64,000 bases of DNA from Primula veris (lineage: Eukaryota > Streptophyta > Magnoliopsida > Ericales > Primulaceae). Under the pieces are notes generated by a model that ran no database searches, had not been told where the DNA came from, and saw only the letters and a list, made by a program, of their open reading frames with translations. The translations under genes were made by a program, and so were the position numbers. Positions within the stretch are counted from its first letter, which is position 1; each line of letters starts with the position of its first letter. Of this stretch, positions 11,278 through 24,010 are shown in pieces. The DNA lies in contig OY821745.1 of NCBI GenBank assembly GCA_963682055.1, positions 28,207,342 to 28,271,341 of the forward strand, written 5' to 3'.

Positions 11278-14200
11278 TAACTATGGTAGTTAGAGAAGAA
11301 AAAGAAGAAAACATATAGACAGAGTGTTAAAAAAGCAAATGAAATAAAATAATGAAAAAATGAGTTTTGTTTGGTGGGATCCATGTTAAAGCGCTCCTGT
11401 AATTTTTCTCAATTCTTCTCTATATTAGAGGTTTTCAATAAAATTTTGTTTTTTATATCATGTTGTTGAGCAACAATTTTAATCATTATTGTAGAATTTT
11501 ATATATAGATATATGTTAAAGTAAACCATTGAGAATGATGTTAGACCATGTTTGTTTGCATCTTTTCTTTAGTGGGATAGAATTGTAAAAGATATTGGGT
11601 CCACAAAAGATGTTTGCAATTGTTTTAATTGGGGTTGGACTATTAGTGAAGACCGGAATAGAAATGATGCCAAATTGGATCTTTTCTAATGCTAGGGGGA
11701 GTTGGATTTTGTAAAAGTTAACTCTACACTAAAATAAAACTTTGCATTTACAGCCTATAATATCACATGTTCACATTCCCCTTTGGTTTTCTTTTAACTA
11801 ATATAATTAATTTGATTTGTATAAATTTCAGTTTTGATTATATGTTACACTTTATTTAAAAAAAGTTATATGTCACACATGTATTTGTTTAAATTATACT
11901 TAAATTTCATTGATGAACTCAAGTTGTTTGTTTGTCTTTTTTATTTACGTGAAAATTGAAGTTGTTATATAAATATGACGGGTATAAGGATAAAATGGTA
12001 AAATAATGATACTTCATTATTCTTCAAAGCATAGTATCTGGAATAAAATAGGAATTTGTTAGCAGTACCAATTACACTAGTCCTATCCGACCGTAAAATC
12101 ATGAAACTAGTCAGTAAGATTGTGAGTCCGAACATCATTTCTAATACAAGCATAGTCCGACCGGGTTTATTAATCCCGGAACTACCAAAGTTGCAAACAA
12201 ACAAGGTCTTATACAAAGTGGTTTGTTTCTACATGTTCATCAATTAAGTTTAGAGACCCCTAGCTTGGCACAGCCAGTCCAAAGAACAAACCTGGGGTGA
12301 GTTGTCTATTTCTAAAATTTTGATTTTTGTCTAATTAAAAATGAAATAAAATAAAATAAAATAGAATTACATATAATAATAATAATAAACTGGCTATATT
12401 TTTTTTGCCCTTAGGGATGGGATGCTTAATCCGTGTGGATACACCCCTTTAGGGTCGGTCGGCCATGCCCCCTTGACTAGTACCAGTTACCATCAACCAG
12501 AATATCGCCTCGCGGTAGCTCAATAGCTCATTGCTGCACTGATAATTTTTCATGATAAATTGGACCTATGAAACAGGATAGTTTTACAACAATAAAATAT
12601 ATATACTTAATAAAATGGATATATATATATATATATATATATATAGTATATTAGAAGATATTTTAAATGTTCCAAACTGCCACTCAGGCGCCATATGGCA
12701 AAACACGTACAAATGACTTGTGTTAAATTGCCTGATGACAAAAGGTTTTTAACTTTAAATGTATTAGAAAGTATATAGTTTAGTCAAAAAGACGGTAAGA
12801 AATAATTAGCCGAATATTTTTTGTGGCTTGTTGCAATCAAGTACATAGGTTAAACTTGTGTCGTTATAATCATAATTAGCGTAAAATAAAATAAATTGGA
12901 AGGACTTCTTTACACTTTACTTCTAAAACGACTTATATTTGGATAATGGTAGAAAATTAACAAATGAATACGTTTGATTTGCCGAACGTACGTTTGATTT
13001 TTTTCAAAAAAATTTTTGTTCTTGAGAAAGTAAATGATCTAATTAACTTCCGGACTAAATATATAACATTATCATCTTCAGAGTTTTAATTTGTGCGGAG
13101 TAGTTTTTTATATTTTGCTACTGTTATTTAATCACTCTTACATAGTTATATTTGTTGGTACGTAAAACAAGAAATGAAAGTGTATACTAAATACTCAAAT
13201 AACTAAAATACAAAGTACTACGTATTACGTATACCCCAGGGACAAGTACGTCATCAAATGTTAGAACATTGTATTATTATTTTTTGGAGGGTAAAAATAA
13301 ATAAATTATAATGTTGTAACATTAACTTGTCGACTACGCTACGTAATCTCAATACATCAAAATGCAAGGACAAGGTGCCGACTGCCAAACGTGCATGTTT
13401 AAAAAACTAAACCATTCTAAAAAAAACGAGGGGTGTTTTTGAATATATTTTAGTGAAAATACATTGTTAGAAATTGAAAAACTCATAATTTTCGGAATTA
13501 TATAGGATGTCGTCGTCCCAGATGGTGTGCACTTAGCTTCCCCGGCCAATGTACCCAAAAAAGCTGAACCATAAATGTTCGCATATGACACACGAAATTA
13601 AATTGATGAGTTTAGTATAAAAAAACACTTAATTAGTATATAAATTTACATTAACAAAAAGAATTATATAATTTTACATAGACAAACGAAAAATCATGCA
13701 AACCTTTGTTTATGAAAAGAAAAAGGAAAACTTCATGATTTAGTTACGTGACCAATACAGTGTTTTTGAAAAAAAAAATACGTTTAGTGTACTCTATTAC
13801 TATTTAATGATTTAGATATTTTACTAGCACTTTTAACAATTGACGTACTAATCTACAGAATATGCACAGTTGAGAATCTATCTTTAAACAAAATGATAAA
13901 CGACATTCACTTTCTCTTAGCTATCACATTGTGAGTGCAATTTTATCAATATCAGAAAAAAGAAAAAAAAAACTTAAATGTATGTCTTTGTATTATATGT
14001 TTAACAATTCTCTTCTCTTCTCTCATTATATCTTCCCGTATTTCCTCTTAGATGGATCCTCTTCTCTTTCGAATATAATGTTGCAAACTATTTATCTGTA
14101 ATATTTTGTATTAAAATCACTCACATCATTTCTCTTATATCATCAATTTTACCTTAAATATTATGAGATTGTTTTAAAATAATATACGCATCAGTTTTTT

Positions 14201-14864
14201 TATCAATTACCTTAAATATACATGAATTCAAATATTTCTCAAATATAAGAGATCAAGATGGTCCATTATAATTAAAATAATAAATTTTCTCTCTTATTTT
14301 TCTCTTATTCTCTCTCATTTATTTGTACTTTTCATATATAAATTAATAAAATAACAAAAAAAATGAGTTGCATAGTTGTGATAGAGAAATTTATAAAAAA
14401 AAACTGATAATTTGTATAAGCCAAATTCCTTATAAGTTGTAAAAGTGTACTTTTTACTTTAAATACGAGAAAACTTGTAAGTTATTTAATATGTTTGCTA
14501 TAGTAAATTAATTTTAGTTGAAAAAAATTGATATAAGTATATTAAGTAATTTTTAGTTATGATAATAAATTTGATAGATAAGCTGAAAAATGTATAAAGT
14601 TAAATTGTTACCCTAAAAATATAACACTGATTCTAATTACCTTAAATATATTTAAGAAGGAAAAATGCAAGGAAAGTGGTGCCTTTGGTCTAATATTGCA
14701 TTTGGTTGCATGTCAATAATTATGTAATTAACACAGAAAATTGATCCTTATTTCAATAACCTTGCACCTCAATATATCCTTATACTAGATTGTTTAACAA
14801 ACCTTGTGAGACAAGCCGTGTAGTTCTAAAACTAATGCAGTAAGTAGTTCCGGAATCCGAATAA
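11278..14864. other. Gene-free AT-rich spacer
   Basis: No supportable gene. Holds an (AT)n microsatellite at about 12620-12645, an (AATAA)n run near 12340, and a GC-richer patch at 12410-12480 that I do not recognise. A stretch beginning ACCATGTTTGTTTGCATC near 11546 resembles a hAT terminus but has no confident partner. Confidence 0.5.
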
Positions 14865-14867
14865 TGA

Positions 14868-15621
14868 GAGCATTCTCAACAGCATTCACTAAGAGACTCT
14901 ATATGTATAACTTTATACAAAAGTGTCAAAATCGTTACCCAACAGTTGCTCTTTAACTTATCAAGCTCTATAAAATATAAAAAACCTCTCTACATGCGAG
15001 AGAAATTCCAACTTATTATAGAACATATTTTAAGTGGGACCCATCCCATAACAAAACCAGACTCTTTCACTTTCCCCTTTCATTTTTCCCTTTTCTATTC
15101 TCTCTTTAGGTTTTTACACCCCCAAATGGCGAATTAGGCTCATCTCTCACCTCTTGATCACTTCATCTCCTCCGCCAATCACCCTCATCCGATTTATCAC
15201 TTCCTTCGTTCTCTTTCTCATCCGGCCGTAACCATCACAACGGTTAAATGTCATCCAATCATCTCTTCCATTATTCTCATTTATCCATGATTGTCTTTTA
15301 TCCATGTCCTTAGTTTTTATTGTCCTAGAGTCGGATTCACAACAACGGTGAACTATGGTGACTGCCTCCGTCAAGATCCATCACTCAATGAACAAGTAAT
15401 ATCACAGTAAAAAATGGGTGCGAAGAAAAAAAGTGGTGTTTTGAACAAAATCTAAATTTTGGGAGTAAATAAACAAATCAATAAAAGTATGAAACCTTAT
15501 TTTATTAGGTTATATTAAAAGGTTCTATTGTACTGTTGTGCAACATCTTCGAATATAGCCTTATATGATGTATAAGTCTATAGATAAAGAAAATAGTTAA
15601 AGAAAACAGCTGAGAATGCTC
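14868..15621. mobile_element. TIR element, 754 bp, PIF/Harbinger-like
   Basis: The ends GAGCATTCTCAACAGC and (inverted) GAGCATTCTCAGCTGT are terminal inverted repeats. They are flanked by the trinucleotide TGA on both sides (14865-14867 and 15622-15624). A 3-bp duplication fits PIF/Harbinger, though short-TSD matches arise easily by chance. Internal open frames are short and not protein-like. Confidence 0.55.
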
Positions 15622-15976
15622 TGAGTGGGTTCTGAAAGGACCTGGTCTGATTCGACCGATTTATAAATAACAATTATATATCCATTAAACTCCGAATCCG
15701 ATCCCGGCCTTCAAATAATATTCTCGAATGGGATCTCAGTCTTGCTATTACATATATTAGGTAGACAGATAATAATGTAAACAAAAAATAAAAACAGTAG
15801 ACTAAAGTTTGATACTCCTATTAGACTCCTAGTATACTGATTCAATTTAGCCGAAAACATTAACAAGTCACACTATGCTTTCTATAGTGTATTCCCTTTT
15901 ACAAAAATAATATGTGCAGGACCTACAAATAGTGAAATAATTTATAATAACCAATTGGAATGATTTCATTTTTGGC

Positions 15977-15984
15977 TATAAAAG
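15977..15984 (+). promoter_or_regulatory. TATA box of the CAS gene
   Basis: TATAAAAG lies 69 bp before the start codon at 16053, in the context GGCTATAAAAGGG. A CCAAT motif lies just upstream near 15951. The spacing gives a leader of about 40 nt. No other gene start is close. Confidence 0.65.
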
Positions 15985-16052
15985 GGTCTCACGTCTTTGC
16001 AAAGTAGCACCACCCCACTCTTTAGTGTTACCAATATCTTCCAAATTCCATT

Positions 16053-19000
16053 ATGTCTGCTTTAGGTTCATTCATCCAGAGAAGAACCACATTTTGTAAT
16101 TTGCTCAACAAAAACAGATGGTTTTCAGCTCAAGTCCAATCCACCGTCGATGCATATCCTTCGTTTGATCAGACGGTTAAAAATCTGCCATCTCATCTTG
16201 TTGGTACTAAGATCAGGAATGAAGTATCTCATGTATGAAACTCTCTTTTCCCACCATGATTTAATAGGATTGTTTGTTTGCTAGTATTAGTTGTGTTTTT
16301 CTTTCTTTTGAAGTTGATGGGCTATGGATTGTTCTTTGGTTGAGTTAATTTGCATCTTTACAGTAAAATCAGGAACAAGAATGATTAAGTTGTTTACAAG
16401 CATGTTTTACCTTGCTTTAACTTCTACTCTTTCCGGATAAGGTACCCAAGAACTCAGCTTTCATGCAAGTTGTTAAACCAAATAAAATAAGCACCACATC
16501 TTATGAACTAGTAACACGCAAGTTAGATTAACAAACCCCAAGTTCCGTCTAGGTTTATTCGGTTTGAAAATAAAATATTGCGTTGATATGGAGGAAGCTT
16601 TGGGGAAAAAAACATCACAAAATGTGTACAAGGATTTTAGTAAATTTTCCAACCAGATTAATGTAAAAAATAATTATAGATATATTCTCATCAAAATAAA
16701 GAAAATGACCCACCGGCCACCACTTTGTCTGTTTCATTGTTATCCAAATGAAACGAAGTGTTGCCAAATTGTTCTGGTCCATAACCTTTAAGCACATTTT
16801 CTGGATAAGAGTAAATTTTGCTAGTAGTAGTTGTCATAGGCTCATAGCTTTGTGTATCTTGGCTGCATATACACACATTTCGTCATTTTGTAACTAATTT
16901 GCAGGCATTTATATTATGAGATGGTCCTTTCCAAGGTTTTGATATTTAAATAAAACAATTTGGTGACAAGCAGGACGTTTTTGGTCTTTCTAAATAAACC
17001 TCATGTTACTGAAATGGTTTTGAAAAAATGGTAGTATTTGGAAGGACTGTATTTTTGTAACGAAAACTTATAATAAAAGTGGTCTGAAGATGAAGTAATA
17101 TTTGAACTTGTCACGTTTAAATTAATTCAGTTGATTGGAAGAACTCCATTAGTGTATCTGAACAAAGTAACAGAAGGATGTGGAGCTTATATTGCTGTCA
17201 AACAAGAGATGATGCAGCCTACTTCAAGCATTAAAGACAGGTACCATTTAGTTACTTATATCATAAAAGTTATAAGTAGAGTCCAAAGTTGGAAATTATA
17301 TATTAGCAACATTACTAATCCGATTATTTCTCGTTTCCCAGTTTACTTTTTTTTGACTAGCTAAATGTATCTTACCCAGAATTTGTTTATTTGCATTGAG
17401 GGACCCATGATACAAGCGTTAGAAGGCTTGTTTGGTTGCTGTCGTTCAGCCTCGTTTGGTCTAGTCGCTCAAAACCGAGGACCTTCTTTTTTTATTTTTT
17501 CTGAACAAGTTATCAGTTTAAGTTGTGTGAATGCAAACTGTTTTCTTGGGGAATTTATATATGCTATACCAGTTTATTAGAAATAAATTTGCAGTTGAAT
17601 ACAAGGTAAAACTAGCAGTCTAGTACCGCTATTTGTAAGTTGTCACTAATTATCAAGGTCATAAGAATGTACTGCAGCCTTAGATAATTGAACAATCAAG
17701 TCTAGATTTCTTGTTTTTTAACCAAAAAAAATCAACTTTTATTTCTGGGCATTTGACTCATTTGTCACCGAACAAATAGTGTGTTACCCAAACAGTACCC
17801 AACATATACACAAAAGAGCCTTAACTTACAATTTAGGAAATTCAGTAATTTAAATAATATTCGGTTTACGTGTGCAGACCGGCCCTAGCCATGATCAACG
17901 ATGCAGAAAAGAAAGGATTGATTACTCCCGGAAAGGTTAGCAGACAAATTATTCTCAAGCTCACAAATAAATTAGTTAATTTTCGATAGAACACTTTGAC
18001 TCCCATATCAATATATAATCAAAAATGGTTTCTGTCACTGCCAGTTTGTAATCACTACTAATGATAAACAGTGTGTGCATGTATGTATATAAAAATAACA
18101 GACGGTGTTAATAGAGCCAACATCCGGAAACATGGGAATAAGCATGGCTTTTATGGCTGCAATGAAAGGGTATAAAATGGTGCTAACAATGCCCTCTTAC
18201 ACTAGCTTGGAGAGAAGGGTTACTATGAGAGCTTTTGGTGCTGAGTTGATCTTAACTGACCCTCTTAAGGGCATGGGTGGCACAGTTAAGAAGGCTTATG
18301 ACCTTTTAGAATCGACCCCTAACGCCTTTATGCTTCAACAATTTTCAAATCCCGCTAATACTCAGGTATGTAAAAAGGGCTTGTTTGGTTAATTTATCCA
18401 ATGTTGTTGTTTTGAGATGTATTGCAATTGGTTGTCCAACTTAACACAACTTTTTACGCAGGCCTGTTTCGATCACAATTTCTAAGGTTGTTATTTCTTG
18501 TGTTTTTGCTTATGGAGCCTCAAAAAACCTAGAAGGTTAGAAGTTTTGAGCTATATGAACCCGACTCAACCTCAGCTAGATGAGCTTATATGCTTAAATT
18601 AAACGAAACCCAAATAATGCCAACTTGAACTTTTAGTATCCACTGCCAACATGTTTATGATCCAATATCTTGAATCCCGCTATTATTCAAGACGAAAAAG
18701 ACTTGCTTATATGCAGTTTTTAAGCTTAGCTTGTTTGCTCTATTGTGAGTTGTCTATGTTTTGGTTGAGTAGTTTAGAAGGTGAATTTCTTGGGTTTCGT
18801 CCTGAAAAAGTTTTAAAAACTGAGCTGTTTCGAGATAGTCTAATTTTTCTTAGGACAAAGTAATCAAAAGCTTATTTGCTTAAAATCTGCTTCCAACCAA
18901 ACAATTATAATTTCAACTTGAAATATATGGAAATCATGTCTACTATATGCTCTACCTTAAGGACAATTTAATGCAAAAATTCATGAATGCTTTTACATTT

Positions 19001-20591
19001 ACATTTGCAAATCTGTAGAAAAATTCAAGGGTAATTTACAATTAGGAAAAATGTAGGTGCATTTTGAGACAACTGGGCCAGAGATATGGGAAGACACTAA
19101 TGGGAAAGTGGATATATTTGTGATGGGAATTGGAAGTGGTGGCACTGTTTCTGGTGTTGGTCAATATCTCAAGTCCCAAAATCCCAACTGTAAGGTAAAT
19201 TGACAATTTAATGCTTATGAAAAAGGTTTACCTAGGGTATTTTTTGTTTTTTGCTGCATATATGGTAGCTTTTTTTGCTTCGAAAAAGTACTTAATATTG
19301 TAGGGGATGATGTAATACGTACAAACGGCCAAAATAACTTAAAAGTTAAGCTACCAAAATTTCAACCTATCTACTTTGATTTTCTAGGTAGTCAAATACA
19401 AAATGAAAAGAAAGATGAGATAACTAAACCATTTTGGGTTAAGTATTACACAAAACCTAATCGTATTACAAGTGTGGGTACACAAGCTGCACACTATTGC
19501 ATGCCCAGAATGGTCAATAATATATGAAATGCACATAAATTTTACAAAAAAATTACAATTAATTATCAGTTCAATATCTTGCAGATGTCCCATACCTTGG
19601 TTATGCTTCAAATACAGGACACAAATAAGTTTTTAAAAGTTTATTTACAAGTACATAGATTGTTTCTGTAACATTATTACTCTTTCAAGTTGAATATCTC
19701 TCTTTGTATATTCTTCAAGATACTCACAATCATTTTAATACTAATACTTTTCTAGATATATGGGTTGGAGCCAGAGGAAAGCAATATATTGAATGGTGGT
19801 AAGCCAGGTATATGCCCATGTCTCTTGATAAAATATTTTGGAAATAGAATGATAAAAGTTGTTTACAAAAAATATTGAGCAAATGTTAAATATAGGCTTG
19901 CTTTGGATAGTATTCATAATCTAAAATATTGACCAATAATTACAGGCCCACATCACATAACTGGGAATGGAGTTGGATTCAAACCAGATATCTTGGACAT
20001 GGATGTAATGGAAGAAGTTCTTATGGTAAGCATTTTCTTGCATATTTGTGCATTCAATAACAATATTTTCATAAATATTTGTATATTTGTGAGGACTTAA
20101 GAGGAATTATGATGCTATAGCTGTTTTGATTATAAGTTTTAAAATAAATTATATGTTGTAGGTTTCTAGTGAAGATGCAGTGAATATGGCTAGGCAGCTA
20201 GCACTCAAGGAAGGTCTTATGGTAAGAATATCTTAAAATGTAACCAATACAAATATATCTTAATCAATTACTAATAGTATTAATTTGCTTTTTGTATAAC
20301 AGGTGGGCATATCATCAGGAGCTAATACCGTTGCAGCTCTGAGACTTGCTAGAAGGCCGGAAAACAAAGGCAAACTCATTGTGGTATAAAAAAAAACTAT
20401 TCGATTTTGTACAATTGTTTGCAAATTTATAAGTTTTTGTAAATCTTATGAAATCGGTACAAAACTAACTTTTATATTTGTCCAAACATCAGACTATTCA
20501 TCCAAGCTTCGGAGAGAGGTATTTATCTTCGGTCCTGTTTCAAGAGCTGAGGAAAGAGGCTGAAAATATGCAACCAGTTTCGGTCGACTAA
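16053..20591 (+). CDS. CAS: Beta-cyanoalanine synthase, mitochondrial (PLP enzyme)
   Basis: Ten exons in perfect phase: 16053-16232, 17131-17240, 17878-17935, 18102-18365, 19057-19194, 19756-19807, 19946-20025, 20162-20221, 20303-20383, 20493-20591. They give 373 aa, the usual family length. The enzyme makes 3-cyanoalanine and sulfide from cysteine and cyanide, detoxifying cyanide formed with ethylene. The first ~30 residues ([14 protein letters not shown]...) are Arg/Ser-rich and lack acidic residues, like a mitochondrial presequence. PLP Schiff-base lysine is K95 in SSIKDR; the substrate loop is PTSGNMG (122-128), and GSGGTVSG binds the PLP phosphate. Met in TSGNMG and the following PSYTSLERR separate CAS from O-acetylserine thiol-lyases, which I recall as TSGNTG and PASMSLERR. 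All introns are GT-AG. Intron 4 may hold a hAT-like MITE (GGGCTTGTTTGGTTAA at 18376). Confidence 0.95.
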
Positions 20592-20833
20592 GGCATAGAT
20601 GATTATGAAATTCTCAATTAAGTCAAATCTATTGACAATTTAAATGTGCTTATTTTTTTGAAGTTTTTCTTACTTTCTTTATGTGACACTTCCTTATCTA
20701 TTTATGCTTTAATATTGAACTTTCTTATAATGTGATGTGGTCTCTTAATTTGCATTTACTTCCATAAAATAAATGATCGATGGAAAATAATATATATATA
20801 GATTATAGACTTGTAGTATCACCGCCACTATGT

Positions 20834-21930
20834 GATGTTTGTATCTTTATCTGAAATCAATGGAGTATATCTCGATCACGCCATTTTAAGCATACTTTCA
20901 TTTTGTTTTGTGTTGCCAGCCTTCCATTCTTCTTATATGGAACTTACAAATTGCTTTTATTACATACAATAACACAAGAAATATTTTTCAAAAGAAATTA
21001 ATTCCTTGGTTCAAAATATGGTAATATATATCAAAACGGTACCAAATATTTTACATTTGATCAATATCCACAAATCCGGAAACATAAGTAACTTTCCATT
21101 TATGGATACCAACATTAAGTTTGGGCTCGTCCCGAAAAAATGCCCCCAAATGAAAGTAATTTAACTCGCAACTCTAAAAACGATAACAAATGACATGTTA
21201 GCATTGGGCTAGGGTTGGTACATATTTCATATTTGATATTACTTCGAAGCATCATATCTTTTTACATTATGATATTGTACATATTTGAACAACCTTTTAT
21301 ATAATCAATAGTTTCACTTTATCGCTCAATTCCAAAATATTTCTCCAAACACAACATGGATTATTTGGAAATCATGACATTTCAGTTTCTTGCTCTTGTC
21401 ACATTAATTTTCTTCATCATGTAGCTCCTTGAAAGTCATTATCAATATAAGCCGATAAGTTTCAAACAAATTCCGGGAATTAATTAGGTGAAGACCGTCG
21501 GGGCAACCCATTTTGGTAAAAATAGACAAAAAATTAATTTTATTTTATGAATTTGTATTAAAATCTTTGAAACTTGGCATTTCAACCCCATCCCACATTG
21601 TTTACATGGCAAACGGCAAACCTAATCGAATTCCAAGCAATATTTGTACGTATCATTTTAAGCATCATATCTCTTTGTACATCTAGCAACATTCCATATA
21701 GTAGTAATATTTAATATGGCGAACTAATTAATAACCTTGAATATCATAGAAAATTAATAATTGTAATGTTTGTATGTTTAGTTGAATTCAATGGATTATA
21801 TCTCGATCACGCCATTTTAAGCATACTTTCATTTTGTTTGTGTTGCCGGCCTTCCATTCTTCTTATATGGAACTTCCATTCTTCTTATATGGAACTTATA
21901 AATTGTTTTATTACATACATAAGTATGCTA
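20834..21930 (+). repeat. Direct duplication downstream of CAS
   Basis: The block at about 20834-20970 recurs at about 21764-21930, sharing TATATCTCGATCACGCCA and CTTCCATTCTTCTTATATGG with few changes. Weaker similarity joins the sequence between them (AAGCATCATATCT at 21247 and 21660). The second copy contains its own 22-bp tandem duplication of the CCATTCTTCTTATATGGAAC motif. It looks like an old ~0.9-kb tandem duplication of the CAS 3' flank. No exon of CAS is included. Confidence 0.7.
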
Positions 21931-22710
21931 ATTGATTTATTCAAACTAGCTAATATAACCTAAGGATTATCAAACTTAAATTTTCTTGAAAGGCCAATGT
22001 GTAAAGACTAAAGACGGAAATAAATAATTAGAATCATTGATATCAATTTCAAACCAAATCAATCATTTACATAAATGTTAAGTTGCATACATCATCACAT
22101 ATAACTATTTACAATATCAATTCAATTGGGTAACACATTATTCGAATATTATATACATAAAAATAATGATATATATATACACATTTGTACTTTACTAGTA
22201 ATCGTGCCCTACACATTACGTGTGTGACGCGTAATACAATAAAAATATAGAAAATAGGTATATTTATAATATAAATATGTGGATAATACAAAAAAAAAAA
22301 ACACAGTTTAAGATTTAAAAGAATGTTTGGTTGTAGAGGGATAAATAATTTTATTAGTTTTTACTTTTTATATTTTTATGGCAGTATGATATTATTGTAT
22401 TTAATATAAATGTGTAGTGGTATTTTTGAAAAAAAAAGAGCTGGACAGACTCATTTGACTTGAATTGACTTATTATAATAAAATGATATTAAAACAACTA
22501 CTAAATGTTTATATTTTGTTGGACATCAACATACAAGTAAACAAAATAGAATGTGGAAAATTAAAAAATAAAAGTTTTTTTAATTATAATTATCATAAAA
22601 TTTTTAAATAAAATTAACACTATATGTACTTTAATTCAAAACAACTGTCACAAAAATACAAAAAAGATTTGTTTGTTGCCATGTAGGCTCACCCTTTCAC
22701 ATCTACGAAT
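21931..22710. other. Gene-free AT-rich spacer
   Basis: Only AT-rich, low-complexity DNA is seen; no gene or clear repeat. Confidence 0.5.
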
Positions 22711-23466
22711 CGACATGGAAAAAACGAATTCGACACGCACACGTCATCCCAACCGGCGATATAAACAATTATAGTAATTTTTTTTATATAAATAGAAAGT
22801 AAATATATATATTTTTTTTCCATTGCTCACAATTAAATATACCACTCGTCAATTTTTTTATCAGAGCTAGAATTGGCATGGAAATAACCTATTCGACGCG
22901 TGTATCACATCCCAACCGACAATATAAACAATATTAATTTTTATTTCATATAAATATAAGGATACGCATCGGTCCACTTCTCTCATCAAGCTTGCACATA
23001 GCGCAACAACAACAAGAAGAGAATTAACAAAAATTGAAAGGAATTTACTGCTTTGATACCAACTAAGACGAATTATATAGGCAAACACACGGATATAGAG
23101 TTTACTCACAATCAAATATACTTCGTCGTCACGTATATTAATAGAATTAACGTGAAAACACAATATACAACGTGTGTACATAATCCTAACCGGAGATACA
23201 AAAAATATCAAATTCTTTGCGTTTAAATATAAAATAATTAAAATAGTTCAATTTTGGTAATTTTTATGATATTTTTTCTAAAGTATGAATTTTCCGGATA
23301 AAGTTAAAAAAGAGCGTCTAAAAAGTCTTCCGACTTACGTGTAAAAAAGCATCAAACGTGTCTCTGCTCACCATATCGCAACATGAAAGCACAATATTCA
23401 TCACGTGTATTCATACCAACGGGATACAAACAATAATACGAAATTCTTCGCATATATAAAAATAGT
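22711..23466 (+). repeat. Four dispersed copies of an ~85-bp unit upstream of BRM
   Basis: Diverged copies at about 22711-22800, 22875-22962, 23150-23234 and 23379-23466. Each reads roughly ACATGGAAA-CA, then a CGTGTGT-like motif, then CATCCCAACCGGCGATA, then AAACAATAT and a T-rich tail with ATATAAATA. Copies 2-4 retain CGTGT; copy 4 has CACGTGT. A further motif CTCACAATCAAATATA occurs between copies. Spacing is irregular (about 165, 275 and 230 bp). They lie 0.5-1.3 kb before the BRM start codon. Confidence 0.65.
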
Positions 23467-23719
23467 AACTGAACAATTTATTTAAAATAAAATAAAATCA
23501 AACACCTCTTTTTCTTTTTTTCCCTCTTTTAAAATAACTCACAATCAAATAAATATCCATAGAACAAATCTCCCAATTAATAGAATAAATTTATTTCGAA
23601 AAATAAAATAAAAATAATAATAGTATAATATACACACACTACCAGTAAAGAATAAAAAAGAGCAGTAACAAAAATCCCAAATCAAAATCAGCTTAGGGTT
23701 TGACTGAACAACCCAATCT

Positions 23720-24005
23720 AGAGAGGGAGAGAGAGAGAGAGAAATACGATCTCGACAAATCCGGCCCCATCACTCCACAGATCCACCGTATATATATATA
23801 TATATACATACACATACATATAAATACATATATATATATACGTATAGAGAGAGAGAGAGGAGGGGTATATATATATATATGTCATGTGAGACGTTGGGAT
23901 CTGGCGCGATTTTCTCAGCTTTCTTCTTTTTCTATTTATATATACATACATATATATAAATAAATAAATATTTGGATATAATATATAAATATATATAAAT
24001 AGATA
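23720..24005 (+). repeat. GA and TA microsatellites in the BRM leader/promoter
   Basis: A (GA)n run at about 23720-23742, (TA)n at 23791-23805, ACATA-rich sequence, a second GA run near 23847-23860 and further TA runs up to the start codon. The transcription start cannot be placed because many TATA-like sequences are present. ATGs in this stretch (for example near 23880) would be upstream ORFs if transcribed. Confidence 0.7.
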
Positions 24006-24010
24006 AATAT

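Noticed and set aside
12390..12540. GC-richer patch considered as an LTR or tRNA-related sequence
   Set aside because: No TG...CA ends with target duplication, no polypurine tract, and no cloverleaf could be drawn.
17365..17580. 71-codon frame in CAS intron 2
   Set aside because: Intronic; contains hAT-like GCTTGTTTGGTTGC sequence and no protein features.
23700..23963. Open frames on both strands before BRM
   Set aside because: Encoded by GA/TA microsatellites; low-complexity products such as runs of YIYI.
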